This document shows positions 29,320-38,314 of a DNA stretch of 64,000 bases, one piece after another; the stretch's first letter is position 1, and every line of letters begins with the position of its first letter. The notes under the pieces were generated by a model that was not told the origin of the DNA, did no database searches, and worked only from the letters and a program-made list of their open reading frames with translations. This stretch comes from Marinomonas algicola (GTDB lineage Bacteria > Pseudomonadota > Gammaproteobacteria > Pseudomonadales > Marinomonadaceae): the NCBI RefSeq assembly GCF_014805825.1, contig NZ_CP061941.1, positions 4,277,166-4,341,165 on the forward strand, written 5' to 3'. The position numbers were made by a program, and so were the translations under genes.

Positions 29320-29790
29320 TTAAAGCTCTGCTGCGAGTTTTTCAACTAGCTCGCTATGGGCTTTTTCGTCAACAATGGCTCCCAAAATTTTCTCAGCGCC
29401 AGTTACTGCAAGTAGAGAAACTTGAGAACGTAATGCTTCTTTAGCACGCATAACGTCTTGTTCAATCTCTGCCTGAGCGGCTGTACGCAAACGTTGACCT
29501 TCAGTCAATGCTTGCTCTTTCGCTTCATCAATAATTTGGTTTGCACGTTTGTTGGCTTGTTCAATAATCTCGGCTGCTTGAGCTTTGCTTTCCTTCAATG
29601 CTTGAGTAGCTTGTTCTTGTGCTAACTCAAGATCTCGTGAAGCACGGTTCGCTGCTTCTAAACCATCTGCAATTTTCTTGCTGCGCTCTTCTAGCGCAGC
29701 AATTACTGGTGGCCACACATATTTCATGCAGAACCAGACGAAAATGGCAAACGAAATAGCTTGGCCGAAGAGTGTGAGATTCAAATTCAC
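29320..29790 (-). CDS. atpF: ATP synthase b subunit
   Basis: 156 residues. One N-terminal membrane helix (FGQAISFAIFVWFCMKYVWPPVIAAL) is followed by a long charged helix that forms the stator stalk dimer. Length equals that of E. coli b (156). It ends 11 bp before atpH begins. Confidence 0.97.
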   Translation of the reverse strand: MNLNLTLFGQAISFAIFVWFCMKYVWPPVIAALEERSKKIADGLEAANRASRDLELAQEQATQALKESKAQAAEIIEQANKRANQIIDEAKEQALTEGQRLRTAAQAEIEQDVMRAKEALRSQVSLLAVTGAEKILGAIVDEKAHSELVEKLAAEL

Positions 29791-29847
29791 GCTAATGTCC
29801 TCGCTCTAAGTCGTTTAAAAAAGTTTTTACGAAATATACGCAAGAAC

Positions 29848-30105
29848 TTAGCCAGCAACCTGAGCAACGAATGGGTTAGCGAAAGTAAAGAACAACGCAA
29901 TACCAACACCGATCATAGTTACGGCATCAAGAAGACCCGCTACGATGAACATTTTAACTTGCAGCATTGGAACCATCTCAGGTTGACGCGCAGCGCCTTC
30001 CAAAAATTTACCACCTAGCAGACCAAAACCAATCGCAGTACCTAAGGCACCTAGACCGATTAGAAGGGCTACAGCGATCGCAGTAAGACCAACTACAGTT
30101 TCCAT
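29848..30105 (-). CDS. atpE: ATP synthase c subunit
   Basis: An 85-residue two-helix hairpin with the polar loop ARQPE (40-44) and the ion-binding carboxylate D60 in GLLDAVTMIGVG. The Q/E/T residues typical of sodium-binding c subunits are not seen, so proton coupling is expected. It forms the rotor ring. Confidence 0.97.
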   Translation of the reverse strand: METVVGLTAIAVALLIGLGALGTAIGFGLLGGKFLEGAARQPEMVPMLQVKMFIVAGLLDAVTMIGVGIALFFTFANPFVAQVAG

Positions 30106-30190
30106 TTTAACTCCTACATTTTCACAGTTTTAGATTCAAGGTTTATAAAAATTTTACTCAGTAACACAATTGCTTTTATTTAATAAACAA

Positions 30191-31012
30191 TTAATGTTCT
30201 TCGTGAGCCATACTCAAGTAAACAATTGTTAGCATCATAAAGATAAATGCTTGCAATACAATTACTAGAATGTGGAAAATTGCCCAAGGAACTGAAAGTG
30301 CCCATTGTACCCAAAAAGGTAAAATAGCAATCAAGATAAAGATCAGCTCACCTGCATATAAGTTACCAAACAATCGAAGAGCTAGAGAGATTGGTTTCGC
30401 AATCAAGCCAACACCTTCTAAAAGCAAGTTAAACGGAATCATCCATTTACCAAATGGCTGCAACGTCAACTCACCGATAAAGCCACCAACACCTTTCACT
30501 TTAATGCTGTAATAGATAATTAAAGCGAAGACAGAGAATGCCATACCTAAGGTCGCATTCATATCAGTTGTTGGTACCACTTTCATGTATTCAATGCCCA
30601 TCAAACCCGCTAGGGCAGGAAGGAAATCGACAGGTATTAAGTCCATGGTATTCATTAAGAATACCCAAACAAAAATAGTTAATGCTAATGGCGCAATAAC
30701 TTTGCTTTTTCCATGGAAGGTTTCTTTAACGCTACCGTCAACAAACTCAACCATTAACTCTACAAAGTTTTGAATCCCAGTTGGTACACCTGCATGCGCT
30801 TTTTTCGCAGCTGATCTAAACAACCAAAGAAACAACACACCTAAAGCAATGGAGAACCCCATTGTATCTAAATGAATTGCCCAAAACCCCATTTCTGCTG
30901 CTTCTGCTGCACCATGTGCAATTCCCCAGCTACCATCAGGATGTTGACCAAAAGTCAAATTCTGTAGGTGATGCTGTATATATTCAGAAGCTGTTGGATT
31001 TTCACTAGCCAT
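30191..31012 (-). CDS. atpB: ATP synthase a subunit
   Basis: 273 residues (E. coli 271), with about five membrane helices. The essential arginine lies in ISLALRLFGNLYAGELIF near residue 210, next to the c-ring, and polar residues of the half channels follow. It is the second gene of the operon. Confidence 0.97.
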   Translation of the reverse strand: MASENPTASEYIQHHLQNLTFGQHPDGSWGIAHGAAEAAEMGFWAIHLDTMGFSIALGVLFLWLFRSAAKKAHAGVPTGIQNFVELMVEFVDGSVKETFHGKSKVIAPLALTIFVWVFLMNTMDLIPVDFLPALAGLMGIEYMKVVPTTDMNATLGMAFSVFALIIYYSIKVKGVGGFIGELTLQPFGKWMIPFNLLLEGVGLIAKPISLALRLFGNLYAGELIFILIAILPFWVQWALSVPWAIFHILVIVLQAFIFMMLTIVYLSMAHEEH

Positions 31013-31062
31013 ATACTATCCACGCCCTTTTAATGATAAAAACTGTTACCCACATCATAGAT

Positions 31063-31467
31063 TCAATGTCGTATGAATGCTGGGGTGAGCCAATGGCTCA
31101 AAATCGCTAACCCGAAACCGCTAAAAAAAGCCCCTGCAACTAAGGGTTTTACCAAAATAAAAACTAAAGACAAAATAATGGAAGTCATTACCAACTTCCC
31201 CGCTTCACCTCGGTAAAAGGATTTCACTATCTCATTAGCAGGCCTGACACCTGCTTTGCCAAAGACTCTAAAGGCAAAATACAAGCTTGGTACAATACTC
31301 GATAAAGCCCCTAATAAAAAAGAATAGGAAACGATCAAATCTAAGCACAACCAAACTGTCATTGCAGCACAAAAAGCAAATAAAATTTGCGCAAAAAGAA
31401 ATTGAAATACGGATTTCTTTTTCGCTGCAATCAACTCTTTTGAACTAAGAGGTTTATTACTTACCAT
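31063..31467 (-). CDS. atpI: ATP synthase accessory protein AtpI
   Basis: A hydrophobic protein of about 134 residues with four membrane segments, first in the atp operon, as expected for AtpI (c-ring assembly or magnesium handling in other bacteria). The start is uncertain. GGAG at 31479-31482 is 2 nt from one ATG (31476) and 11 nt from the next (31467); I use the latter. A longer frame to 31515 would run into two leader hairpins and is unlikely. Confidence 0.85.
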   Translation of the reverse strand: MVSNKPLSSKELIAAKKKSVFQFLFAQILFAFCAAMTVWLCLDLIVSYSFLLGALSSIVPSLYFAFRVFGKAGVRPANEIVKSFYRGEAGKLVMTSIILSLVFILVKPLVAGAFFSGFGLAILSHWLTPAFIRH

Positions 31468-31487
31468 AGATACCATTGCTCCAATAA

Positions 31488-31534
31488 CTGTTAGGTAATT
31501 AAGCCTAACAGCCAAGTTTCATTTACAGCTTGGC
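31488..31534 (-). promoter_or_regulatory. Twin hairpins in the atp operon leader
   Basis: Two stems abut directly upstream of the atpI ribosome site: GCCAAG/CTTGGC (31511-31534) and the perfect 8-bp CTGTTAGG/CCTAACAG (31488-31511). They lie within the transcript that starts near 31563 and could affect translation or stability. Confidence 0.6.
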
Positions 31535-31569
31535 AAATACTTAACCTAGAATTTTCTAAAATCCGACGC

Positions 31570-31598
31570 ATTATAGGGGGAATAAGTCTTTCGTTCAA
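31570..31598 (-). promoter_or_regulatory. atp operon promoter (sigma-70)
   Basis: Minus strand: -35 TTGAAC (31593-31598), a 17-bp spacer and a perfect -10 TATAAT (31570-31575). The transcription start should be near 31563, about 95 nt before atpI. Confidence 0.8.
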
Positions 31599-31670
31599 CT
31601 TAAAGTGATTCAGGATTGGTCATATAATCCAAGAATTGCACCATAAACGACTTATTAACCTATATCGACT

Positions 31671-32555
31671 TTAATTCTTATTAAACCATTCATTTATTAG
31701 CAATTCTAAATGTTCAGGGTTGCGATAATCAATAATTAACTTTCCTTTACCTTTTGCTGTTGCTTGAATCTTAACATCGGTATTTAAACGCTGGCTTATT
31801 GTCGATTCATAGTCACTGTAACTCACCACGTTCGGTTTCTCATTTAATTGGTCTGGTTGTTGTAATGATTTAACCAGACGCTCAGTTTCCCGAACCGATA
31901 AACTTTTTGTAACGACTTGAGAGGCCGCTTGAATTTGTAAATCATGCTCCAAGGGTAACAGCGCTCGAGCATGACCCATTTCCAAATCACCATGCTCTAA
32001 TAATCGCCGGACTTCAGTTGTTAACGTCAATAAACGTAATAAATTTGCCACTGAAGAACGAGATTTACCGACCGTATCCGCGACTTCTTGTTGAGTTAAA
32101 TGAAACTCTTCAACTAAACGTTGTAAAGCAATCGCTTCTTCTACAGGATTGAGATCTTCGCGTTGAATGTTTTCTATTAAGGCAAGTACAATAGCATCAC
32201 TGTCTTCTACGTGCCTAACAATAACGGGGACCTGTGTTAAATCCGCTAATTTAGCGGCTCGCCAACGTCTCTCACCCGCAATAATTTCGTAATTATTATG
32301 ATCAATAGGTCGCACAACAATAGGTTGCATAATACCCTGTGTTCGAATAGAGGCCGCCAATTCATCCAATTGAGCCGGATTCATATCTCGACGAGGTTGA
32401 AACTTACCTTTATGAAGCCAATTCAATGGAAGATAAGTAAGACCCGTAACTTGCTCAGAGGAAGACGAAATTTCATCTAGGGTATCTGAGGAAGAGACTT
32501 TAGGCGCTAATAACGCATCTAACCCTCTGCCTAAGCCACGTTTTTTTATAGTCAT
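31671..32555 (-). CDS. parB: Chromosome partitioning protein ParB
   Basis: 294 residues. The N-terminal ParB/Srx domain has the CTP-binding GERRWRAAKLADL motif (about 113-125), preceded by the LDELAASIRTQGIMQPIVVR segment. The helix-turn-helix around LTQQEVADTVGKSRSSVANLLRLL follows, with a C-terminal dimerisation part. ParB loads at parS and spreads as a clamp near the origin. It is transcribed with parA (49 bp upstream). I found no consensus parS in the window. Confidence 0.96.
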   Translation of the reverse strand: MTIKKRGLGRGLDALLAPKVSSSDTLDEISSSSEQVTGLTYLPLNWLHKGKFQPRRDMNPAQLDELAASIRTQGIMQPIVVRPIDHNNYEIIAGERRWRAAKLADLTQVPVIVRHVEDSDAIVLALIENIQREDLNPVEEAIALQRLVEEFHLTQQEVADTVGKSRSSVANLLRLLTLTTEVRRLLEHGDLEMGHARALLPLEHDLQIQAASQVVTKSLSVRETERLVKSLQQPDQLNEKPNVVSYSDYESTISQRLNTDVKIQATAKGKGKLIIDYRNPEHLELLINEWFNKN

Positions 32556-32604
32556 GATATAAACCTTAAATTGATTTTCTAAATCATTGTGTAGGGAATG
32601 GACT

Positions 32605-33375
32605 TTATTTCGCTTTATTTTTACGAATAAACTCGGCGGCTAACGCTAAATAGGCCATTGCACCACGAGACTGTTTCTCATAATGTAATACAGGTACACC
32701 ATAACTAGGCGCTTCTGCCAAACGAATGTTTCTTGGAATAACGGTGTCATAGACCTTGCTTTCGAAGTGTTTAACCAATTGCTGAGAAACATCGTGCGTT
32801 AAACTCGGACGAGGGTCATACATGGTTCTTAATATGCCTTCGATGACTAATGAGGGATTTAAGGATTCTGTAATTCTTTCGATGGTTTGTAACAACGCCG
32901 TTAACCCTTCTAATGCATAATATTCACATTGAACAGGAATCAAAACACCTTGAGCAGCGGACATGGCATTAATAGTCAACATATTCAATGATGGAGGACA
33001 ATCAAGCAGAATATAATCGAATTCGTTGTCTACTTCATAAAGCGCAGCCCGTAAACGAGTTTCTTTACTTGGTAAATCTAATAAAACGATTTCAGCGCCG
33101 GTTAAATCAGAGTTTGCAGGGAGAATAGAATAACCAGCAGGATCCGTAGCCAGCATAACTTCTTTTACGCCATGAGTACCAATAAGTACATCGAAAACAC
33201 TGGTAGTTAGCACGTCTTTTGAAATACCACTACCTGTAGTTGCATTACCTTGAGGGTCAAGATCAATAACCAATACCCGTCGCTTCATAGCCGTTAAAGA
33301 AGCCGCTAAGTTAACGCAAGTGGTCGTTTTACCGACGCCACCTTTTTGATTAGTAACGGCTATGATTTTTGCCAT
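32605..33375 (-). CDS. parA: Chromosome partitioning ATPase ParA (Soj)
   Basis: 256 residues. A deviant Walker A, KGGVGKTT (11-18), sits at the very N-terminus, as in chromosomal ParA proteins that lack a DNA-binding extension. Walker B (LLDCPPSLNML) follows. It drives origin segregation with ParB. The start codon overlaps the rsmG stop by 1 bp, indicating coupled translation. Confidence 0.96.
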   Translation of the reverse strand: MAKIIAVTNQKGGVGKTTTCVNLAASLTAMKRRVLVIDLDPQGNATTGSGISKDVLTTSVFDVLIGTHGVKEVMLATDPAGYSILPANSDLTGAEIVLLDLPSKETRLRAALYEVDNEFDYILLDCPPSLNMLTINAMSAAQGVLIPVQCEYYALEGLTALLQTIERITESLNPSLVIEGILRTMYDPRPSLTHDVSQQLVKHFESKVYDTVIPRNIRLAEAPSYGVPVLHYEKQSRGAMAYLALAAEFIRKNKAK

Positions 33376-34007
33376 TATTTATTCCCTTTACGAACCATTC
33401 TAACTAAATGACGTTCGGCCTCAACATTCGTTACTTTTAACGGGAAGATGTCTTGAATTTCTACACCTTCGGGTAGTTGCTGAATTTCAGATTCAGGATA
33501 AACGCCTTTCATTGCCAAAAAATTACCTTTTTCATTCGGCAAAGGTAATGTCCAATTAATCATGTCCGTTAGGGACGCAAATGCTCTTGAGATGACATGG
33601 TCATAATGCCCCTGTAAAGCGTGCTTTTCCACACGCTCATTTAATACCGTAACATTTGTTATCCCTAATTCCATTTTAACTTGGGTGAGAAACCGTGTTT
33701 TTTTGCCATTACTATCGAGTAAGGTAAAGTTTTTTTCCGGCAAACAAATAGCCAAAACCATTCCAGGTAAACCAGGACCAGTCCCGACATCAATTACATC
33801 ATTACCCTCTATGAAGGGCAAGGTTGCAAGACTGTCGAACAAATGCAGATTAATCATCTGTTCAGGATCTCGGATTGCCGTTAAGTTATACGCTTTATTC
33901 CATTTCTGAAGTAATTCAAGATAACGAACTAACGTTAAAATAACATCGTCAGACAGTTCAGCGCCCATTAAATGAGCGCCTTTTTTTAAAGTTTCGAAGT
34001 GTGTCAC
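33375..34007 (-). CDS. rsmG: 16S rRNA m7G527 methyltransferase RsmG
   Basis: 210 residues (E. coli 207). The SAM-binding motif DVGTGPGLPGMVLAI is near residue 73, and the family segments YNLTAIRDPEQMINLHLFDSLA and VISRAFASLTDM are present. It methylates G527 of 16S rRNA. It sits between mnmG and parA in the conserved origin-region order (old name gidB). Confidence 0.96.
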   Translation of the reverse strand: MTHFETLKKGAHLMGAELSDDVILTLVRYLELLQKWNKAYNLTAIRDPEQMINLHLFDSLATLPFIEGNDVIDVGTGPGLPGMVLAICLPEKNFTLLDSNGKKTRFLTQVKMELGITNVTVLNERVEKHALQGHYDHVISRAFASLTDMINWTLPLPNEKGNFLAMKGVYPESEIQQLPEGVEIQDIFPLKVTNVEAERHLVRMVRKGNK

Positions 34008-34046
34008 AATTGAATCCGTTGGTTAATCGCCAGTTGGGGTCAGATT

Positions 34047-35936
34047 CTAGGCACTTTTACGCGCAATCGCACGTTTTTTCAAACTGATTAGCAATAAAGA
34101 TACAGCCGCAGGTGTTACACCTTGAATTCTTGATGCGGCAGCAAGTGTTTCGGGCTTCATTAGCATCAACTTTTGTTTTACTTCGTTAGACAAGCCTTCT
34201 ATTACGCTATAATCCATATCGTTAGGTAACGGCGTATTTTCTTGACGACGCATGCGTTCTATATCTTCAGCTTGTCGGGAAATATAACCCGCATACTTCA
34301 CCGCGATCTGAACTTGCTCTGAAACTTGATCTGATACAACGGATTCAGGTGCATTTTTCAGATTTGCCACGTCTGAATATTCAATACCTGGACGACGTAA
34401 TAAATCCATCAAACTGTATTCATGCGATATCGGTGTTTCTAATTTAGGGTTAATTATTTCAGATTCGGGAGAATTTGGAACAATCCAAGTTGACTTGAGG
34501 CGAGCCGTTTCTAATTCGATGGCCTCACGTTTTTTACAAAAAGCGTCCCAACGAGCATCAGACACCAAGCCTAATTCACGACCTTTTTCCGTTAAACGTA
34601 AATCAGCATTATCTTCGCGTAAAATCAAACGATATTCAGCTCGACTTGTAAACATTCGGTACGGTTCTTTAGTCCCCATTGAAATAAGATCATCGACTAA
34701 TACGCCTAAATAAGCCTCATCACGACGTGGGCACCAAGAGTCTTTTCCTTGAGATAGTAGAGCCGCATTTAATCCAGCCAACAAACCTTGAGCACCCGCT
34801 TCTTCATAGCCTGTAGTACCATTAATTTGTCCAGCAAAAAACAGTCTTGGCATATGTTTTGTTTCTAATGAGTATTTAAGATCTTGAGGATTAAAGTAAT
34901 CGTACTCTATTGCATAACCAGGACGAGTGATATGAGCGTTTTCAAAGCCTTTCATGGAACGAACTAACTCTAATTGTACATCAAACGGCAGCGAAGTTGA
35001 GATGCCATTTGGATACAATTCGTGCGTTGTTAAACCTTCAGGTTCAACAAAGATTTGATGTGAGTTCTTATCTGCAAAACGAACTATTTTGTCTTCTATA
35101 GAAGGGCAATAGCGTGGCCCAATTCCATCAATCACTCCTGTGTACATAGGAGATCGATCCATGCCAGAGCGAATAATGTCATGCGTTTTTTCATTTGTAT
35201 GGGTAATGAAACAATTAATTTGAGTTGGATGCAGTGCTTTGTTCCCCATATAAGACATAACAGGCGTAATAATGTCTCCAGGCTGCGCTTCCATGACACT
35301 AAAATCAACCGTGCGAGCGTCTATGCGTGGTGGCGTTCCTGTTTTCAATCGATCTACGCGAAATGGTAATGAACGTAATTTTTCAGCAAGACCAATTGAA
35401 GGTGGATCACCGGCACGGCCACCAGAGTGGTTTTCTAGCCCAACATGAATTAAACCACCCAAAAATGTTCCTGCGGTTAACACTACGGTATCACTTAAGA
35501 AGCGAATGCCTGTTTGAGTCACAACACCACGAGCTTCTCCAGATTCAACAATCAGATCTTCACAAGATTGCTGAAAAAGCCAAAGATTCTCTTGATTTTC
35601 CAATGTATGTCGAATGGCGGCTTTATATAAAATACGATCGGCTTGCGCTCTTGTTGCTCTGACTGCAGGACCTTTGCGAGAATTTAAGGTTCTAAATTGA
35701 ATTCCTGCTTTATCCGTTGCTAACGCCATAGCGCCATCTAACGCATCTATTTCTTTCACTAGATGCGACTTGCCAATACCACCGATGGCCGGATTACAGG
35801 ACATTTGGCCTAACGTTTCAATATTATGAGTCAATAACAGTGTTTGAACACCCATACGCGCTGAAGCTAGCGCCGCTTCTGTACCTGCATGACCACCACC
35901 AACAACAATTACGCCAAAACGACTAGGGAAATTCAC
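34047..35936 (-). CDS. mnmG: tRNA modification protein MnmG (GidA)
   Basis: 629 residues, identical in length to E. coli MnmG. The FAD-binding motif VVGGGHAGTEAA is at 11-22, and the family segments GQMSCNPAIGGIGKSHLVKEIDALDG and FAGQINGTTGYEEAGAQGL are present. With MnmE it builds the cmnm5 modification on U34 of several tRNAs. The start is GTG with GAGG 5 bases upstream. Upstream lies the putative oriC, as in E. coli. Confidence 0.97.
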   Translation of the reverse strand: MNFPSRFGVIVVGGGHAGTEAALASARMGVQTLLLTHNIETLGQMSCNPAIGGIGKSHLVKEIDALDGAMALATDKAGIQFRTLNSRKGPAVRATRAQADRILYKAAIRHTLENQENLWLFQQSCEDLIVESGEARGVVTQTGIRFLSDTVVLTAGTFLGGLIHVGLENHSGGRAGDPPSIGLAEKLRSLPFRVDRLKTGTPPRIDARTVDFSVMEAQPGDIITPVMSYMGNKALHPTQINCFITHTNEKTHDIIRSGMDRSPMYTGVIDGIGPRYCPSIEDKIVRFADKNSHQIFVEPEGLTTHELYPNGISTSLPFDVQLELVRSMKGFENAHITRPGYAIEYDYFNPQDLKYSLETKHMPRLFFAGQINGTTGYEEAGAQGLLAGLNAALLSQGKDSWCPRRDEAYLGVLVDDLISMGTKEPYRMFTSRAEYRLILREDNADLRLTEKGRELGLVSDARWDAFCKKREAIELETARLKSTWIVPNSPESEIINPKLETPISHEYSLMDLLRRPGIEYSDVANLKNAPESVVSDQVSEQVQIAVKYAGYISRQAEDIERMRRQENTPLPNDMDYSVIEGLSNEVKQKLMLMKPETLAAASRIQGVTPAAVSLLLISLKKRAIARKSA

Positions 35937-36680
35937 AAAAACCTCATACCGATAAATGAATAAAAAACGAACAATCTGATTCGAAGGCCGCCTAGTATAT
36001 CTTCAAATATTGAAAAAGAAAGGCTCTCAGAAAGACTAACCCCGGTCATCATTAATATATAAATAAGAGTATTACTATGTAATTCTTATTATGTTTATAT
36101 CTATATAGTAAGACAATTTCTGTGTATAAATATAATAAACATAATTATATCAATTATTTATTGGTTTTAATTCCTGTTATGAACACATGGTACATCATGT
36201 GCTGTGGATAAGCTTATTCTGTGGATAAACTGGCAACTTATACACGTGTGGAAAAAGTATCCAATGTTGTTAAATTCTGTGCAAAACATTTAGCCAAGCT
36301 GTCACCAAAGTTATGCACATGCGAGATGAGTAATTGTTTTTTTCTTATCTATTTAATTTTAAAGAAAAAAAATGAGTTTTCCTGAGTGTTTTAGATTTTT
36401 TCATAAGAAAATTACCCACAAGTAAAAAACTCAAAAAAAGTGTTTTTTTGAGTTTTTTTTATTATTTTTTGTGAAAAACAACGCTTTACAGCGTAAACAG
36501 TGAATAACTTATATAAGGATAATTGTTGATAGAGTGATTAGTATGAAAATCATATTTTATGTGAATAAAGAATAGATGAGGTTGATTTATAGGCAGGCTG
36601 TTTTTTGTCAATTTGTGAAAAATGCTGAATAGAGAATGTATCTTTATCCAGCATAAAAGTAATTGGCTGCTATTTAATGC
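35937..36680. other. oriC: Putative oriC: AT-rich region with DnaA boxes
   Basis: This 744-bp gene-free stretch between mnmE and mnmG has five perfect or near-perfect DnaA boxes: TGTGTATAA (36121-36129), TGTGGATAA (36203-36211 and 36220-36228), TTATACACG (36238-36246) and TTATGCACA (36311-36319), plus TTACCCACA at 36412-36420. Very AT-rich tracts on both sides (36060-36180, 36330-36480) could unwind. A perfect inverted repeat lies at 36424-36458. Position next to mnmG matches the E. coli and Vibrio origin context. No open frame is credible here. Confidence 0.75.
36424..36458. repeat. Perfect AT-rich palindrome in oriC region
   Basis: AAAAAACTCAAAAAAA (36424-36439) and TTTTTTTGAGTTTTTT (36443-36458) are exact reverse complements around a 3-base centre. 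It may act as a cruciform, an unwinding element or a weak terminator. Confidence 0.7.
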
Positions 36681-38060
36681 TTATTTACCAATACAGAACG
36701 AGCCAAAAATACGACCTAAGAGATCGTCACTGGTGAAAGCTCCGGTTATTTCACTTAACGCATTTTGAGCTTCTTTAAGGTCTTCGGCGAGTAACTCGCC
36801 AGCACCGAAGTCATGAAGTTGCTCACTGCCTGTGATGAGAAATGTATTGGCTTTATTTAAGGCCTCTATATGACGGCGGCGAGCAATAAAACCGCCCTCT
36901 GTTGTACTGTCATATCCCATAATGTCTTTTAAATGTTGCGTTAAATTTTCTATACCAGTATGCGTTTTAGCAGATAATGAAATAACAGGAATGCCGTTCA
37001 TAATTTCAATCCCGGTACTTTCTTGAGTAAGATCAATTTTGTTACGGACTATGGTCAAATGATGGTGACTCTTTAGTTGACTAACAAACTCAGGCCAAAT
37101 ATTGATTGGATCTAAATTTTTAGTATGCTCACTATCCACCATCAATAAAATACGGTCGGCTTTTTGAATCTCTTGCCATGCTCGTTGAATGCCAATTTGT
37201 TCTACTTCGTCTGGGCTTTCTCGAAGTCCAGCAGTATCTATAATATGTAACGGCATGCCATCAATATGAATATGCTCTCTTAAAACATCTCTGGTTGTCC
37301 CTTCAATACTTGTGACAATAGCTGAGTCTTTACCAGACAAAGCGTTTAATAAACTTGATTTTCCTGCATTAGGTCTACCTGCAATGACAACATTCATGCC
37401 TTCACGAATAATAGAACCTTGTTTTGCTTCTTTTAATACCTTGTGTAAATTGTCCTGTATTCCTGCTAAGTCATTGGCCACTTTACCATCACTGATAAAA
37501 TCAATTTCTTCTTCTGGAAAATCAATCGCGGCTTCAACATAAATTCGCAGATTAATCAGGGATTCAAGAAGTAGGTCAATACGTTTTGAAAAAGCCCCTT
37601 GTAGAGATCGCAATGCGCATTTCGCGGCTTGTTGAGACGATGAGTCAATCAGATCTGCAATGGCCTCCGCTTGTGTCAGATCCATTTTATCATTTAAAAA
37701 TGCTCTTTCAGAAAACTCACCCGGACGAGCTAATCTTGCCCCCAATTCTAAAGCTCTTTCTAATAACATATCGATAATAATAGGTCCTCCATGCCCTTGT
37801 AGCTCAAATACATCCTCTCCAGTAAAAGAGTTTGGACCAGGGAAATAAATGGCGATTCCCATATCAATTTGCTCTTTATCCTTACCTTTAAAAGGCACAT
37901 AGTGAGCGTGTCTTGCCGTTGGGATAAAGCCAATTATCTGTTCCGCAATAGTAAGACTTGCCGGACCTGATAAGCGTACTATCCCAACCCCTCCTCGTCC
38001 TGGTGGTGTGGCTTGGGCGACAATAGTGTCTTTATCAATGGATTGGCTAAAGTCTGTCAT
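36681..38060 (-). CDS. mnmE: tRNA modification GTPase MnmE (TrmE)
   Basis: 459 residues. The N-terminal formyl-THF-binding domain begins DTIVAQATPPGRGGVGIVRLSG. The G domain carries GRPNAGKSSLLNAL (G1, near 229), the DTAGLRES G3 motif and NKIDL (G4). The protein ends in the conserved FCIGK, whose cysteine is functionally important. It partners MnmG. In most gammaproteobacteria the upstream gene is yidC; here about 23 kb of other genes intervene. Confidence 0.97.
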   Translation of the reverse strand: MTDFSQSIDKDTIVAQATPPGRGGVGIVRLSGPASLTIAEQIIGFIPTARHAHYVPFKGKDKEQIDMGIAIYFPGPNSFTGEDVFELQGHGGPIIIDMLLERALELGARLARPGEFSERAFLNDKMDLTQAEAIADLIDSSSQQAAKCALRSLQGAFSKRIDLLLESLINLRIYVEAAIDFPEEEIDFISDGKVANDLAGIQDNLHKVLKEAKQGSIIREGMNVVIAGRPNAGKSSLLNALSGKDSAIVTSIEGTTRDVLREHIHIDGMPLHIIDTAGLRESPDEVEQIGIQRAWQEIQKADRILLMVDSEHTKNLDPINIWPEFVSQLKSHHHLTIVRNKIDLTQESTGIEIMNGIPVISLSAKTHTGIENLTQHLKDIMGYDSTTEGGFIARRRHIEALNKANTFLITGSEQLHDFGAGELLAEDLKEAQNALSEITGAFTSDDLLGRIFGSFCIGK

Positions 38061-38230
38061 ATTGTTGAAATTTCCTGAGGTAAGAGTTGTTGCTTAGATT
38101 GTCCCTTAGTCTGAAAATAAGCGCAATAATTCTAATGTTCTATAAGGTGTGTTGTAGTAACTAGAGCTATTACTGATTAACAATGGATGCGGCGATTAAT
38201 CTAGGGAAAGACGAACTTTAGAGATAAAAA

Positions 38231-38264
38231 AAGGCCAGCCCCATTATTTTAATGGATCTGGCCT
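38231..38264 (-). terminator. Intrinsic terminator after first TRAP operon
   Basis: Minus strand: AGGCCAG and CTGGCCT, with an inner pairing of CCATT with AATGG, followed by seven T. It lies 51 bp beyond the dctM stop codon. The rest of the 38061-38314 gap, upstream of mnmE, shows no gene. Confidence 0.88.
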
Positions 38265-38314
38265 ATCAATAGACATGGCTAATGATAAAACGTTAGACGT
38301 TGCTGTTATACAAG

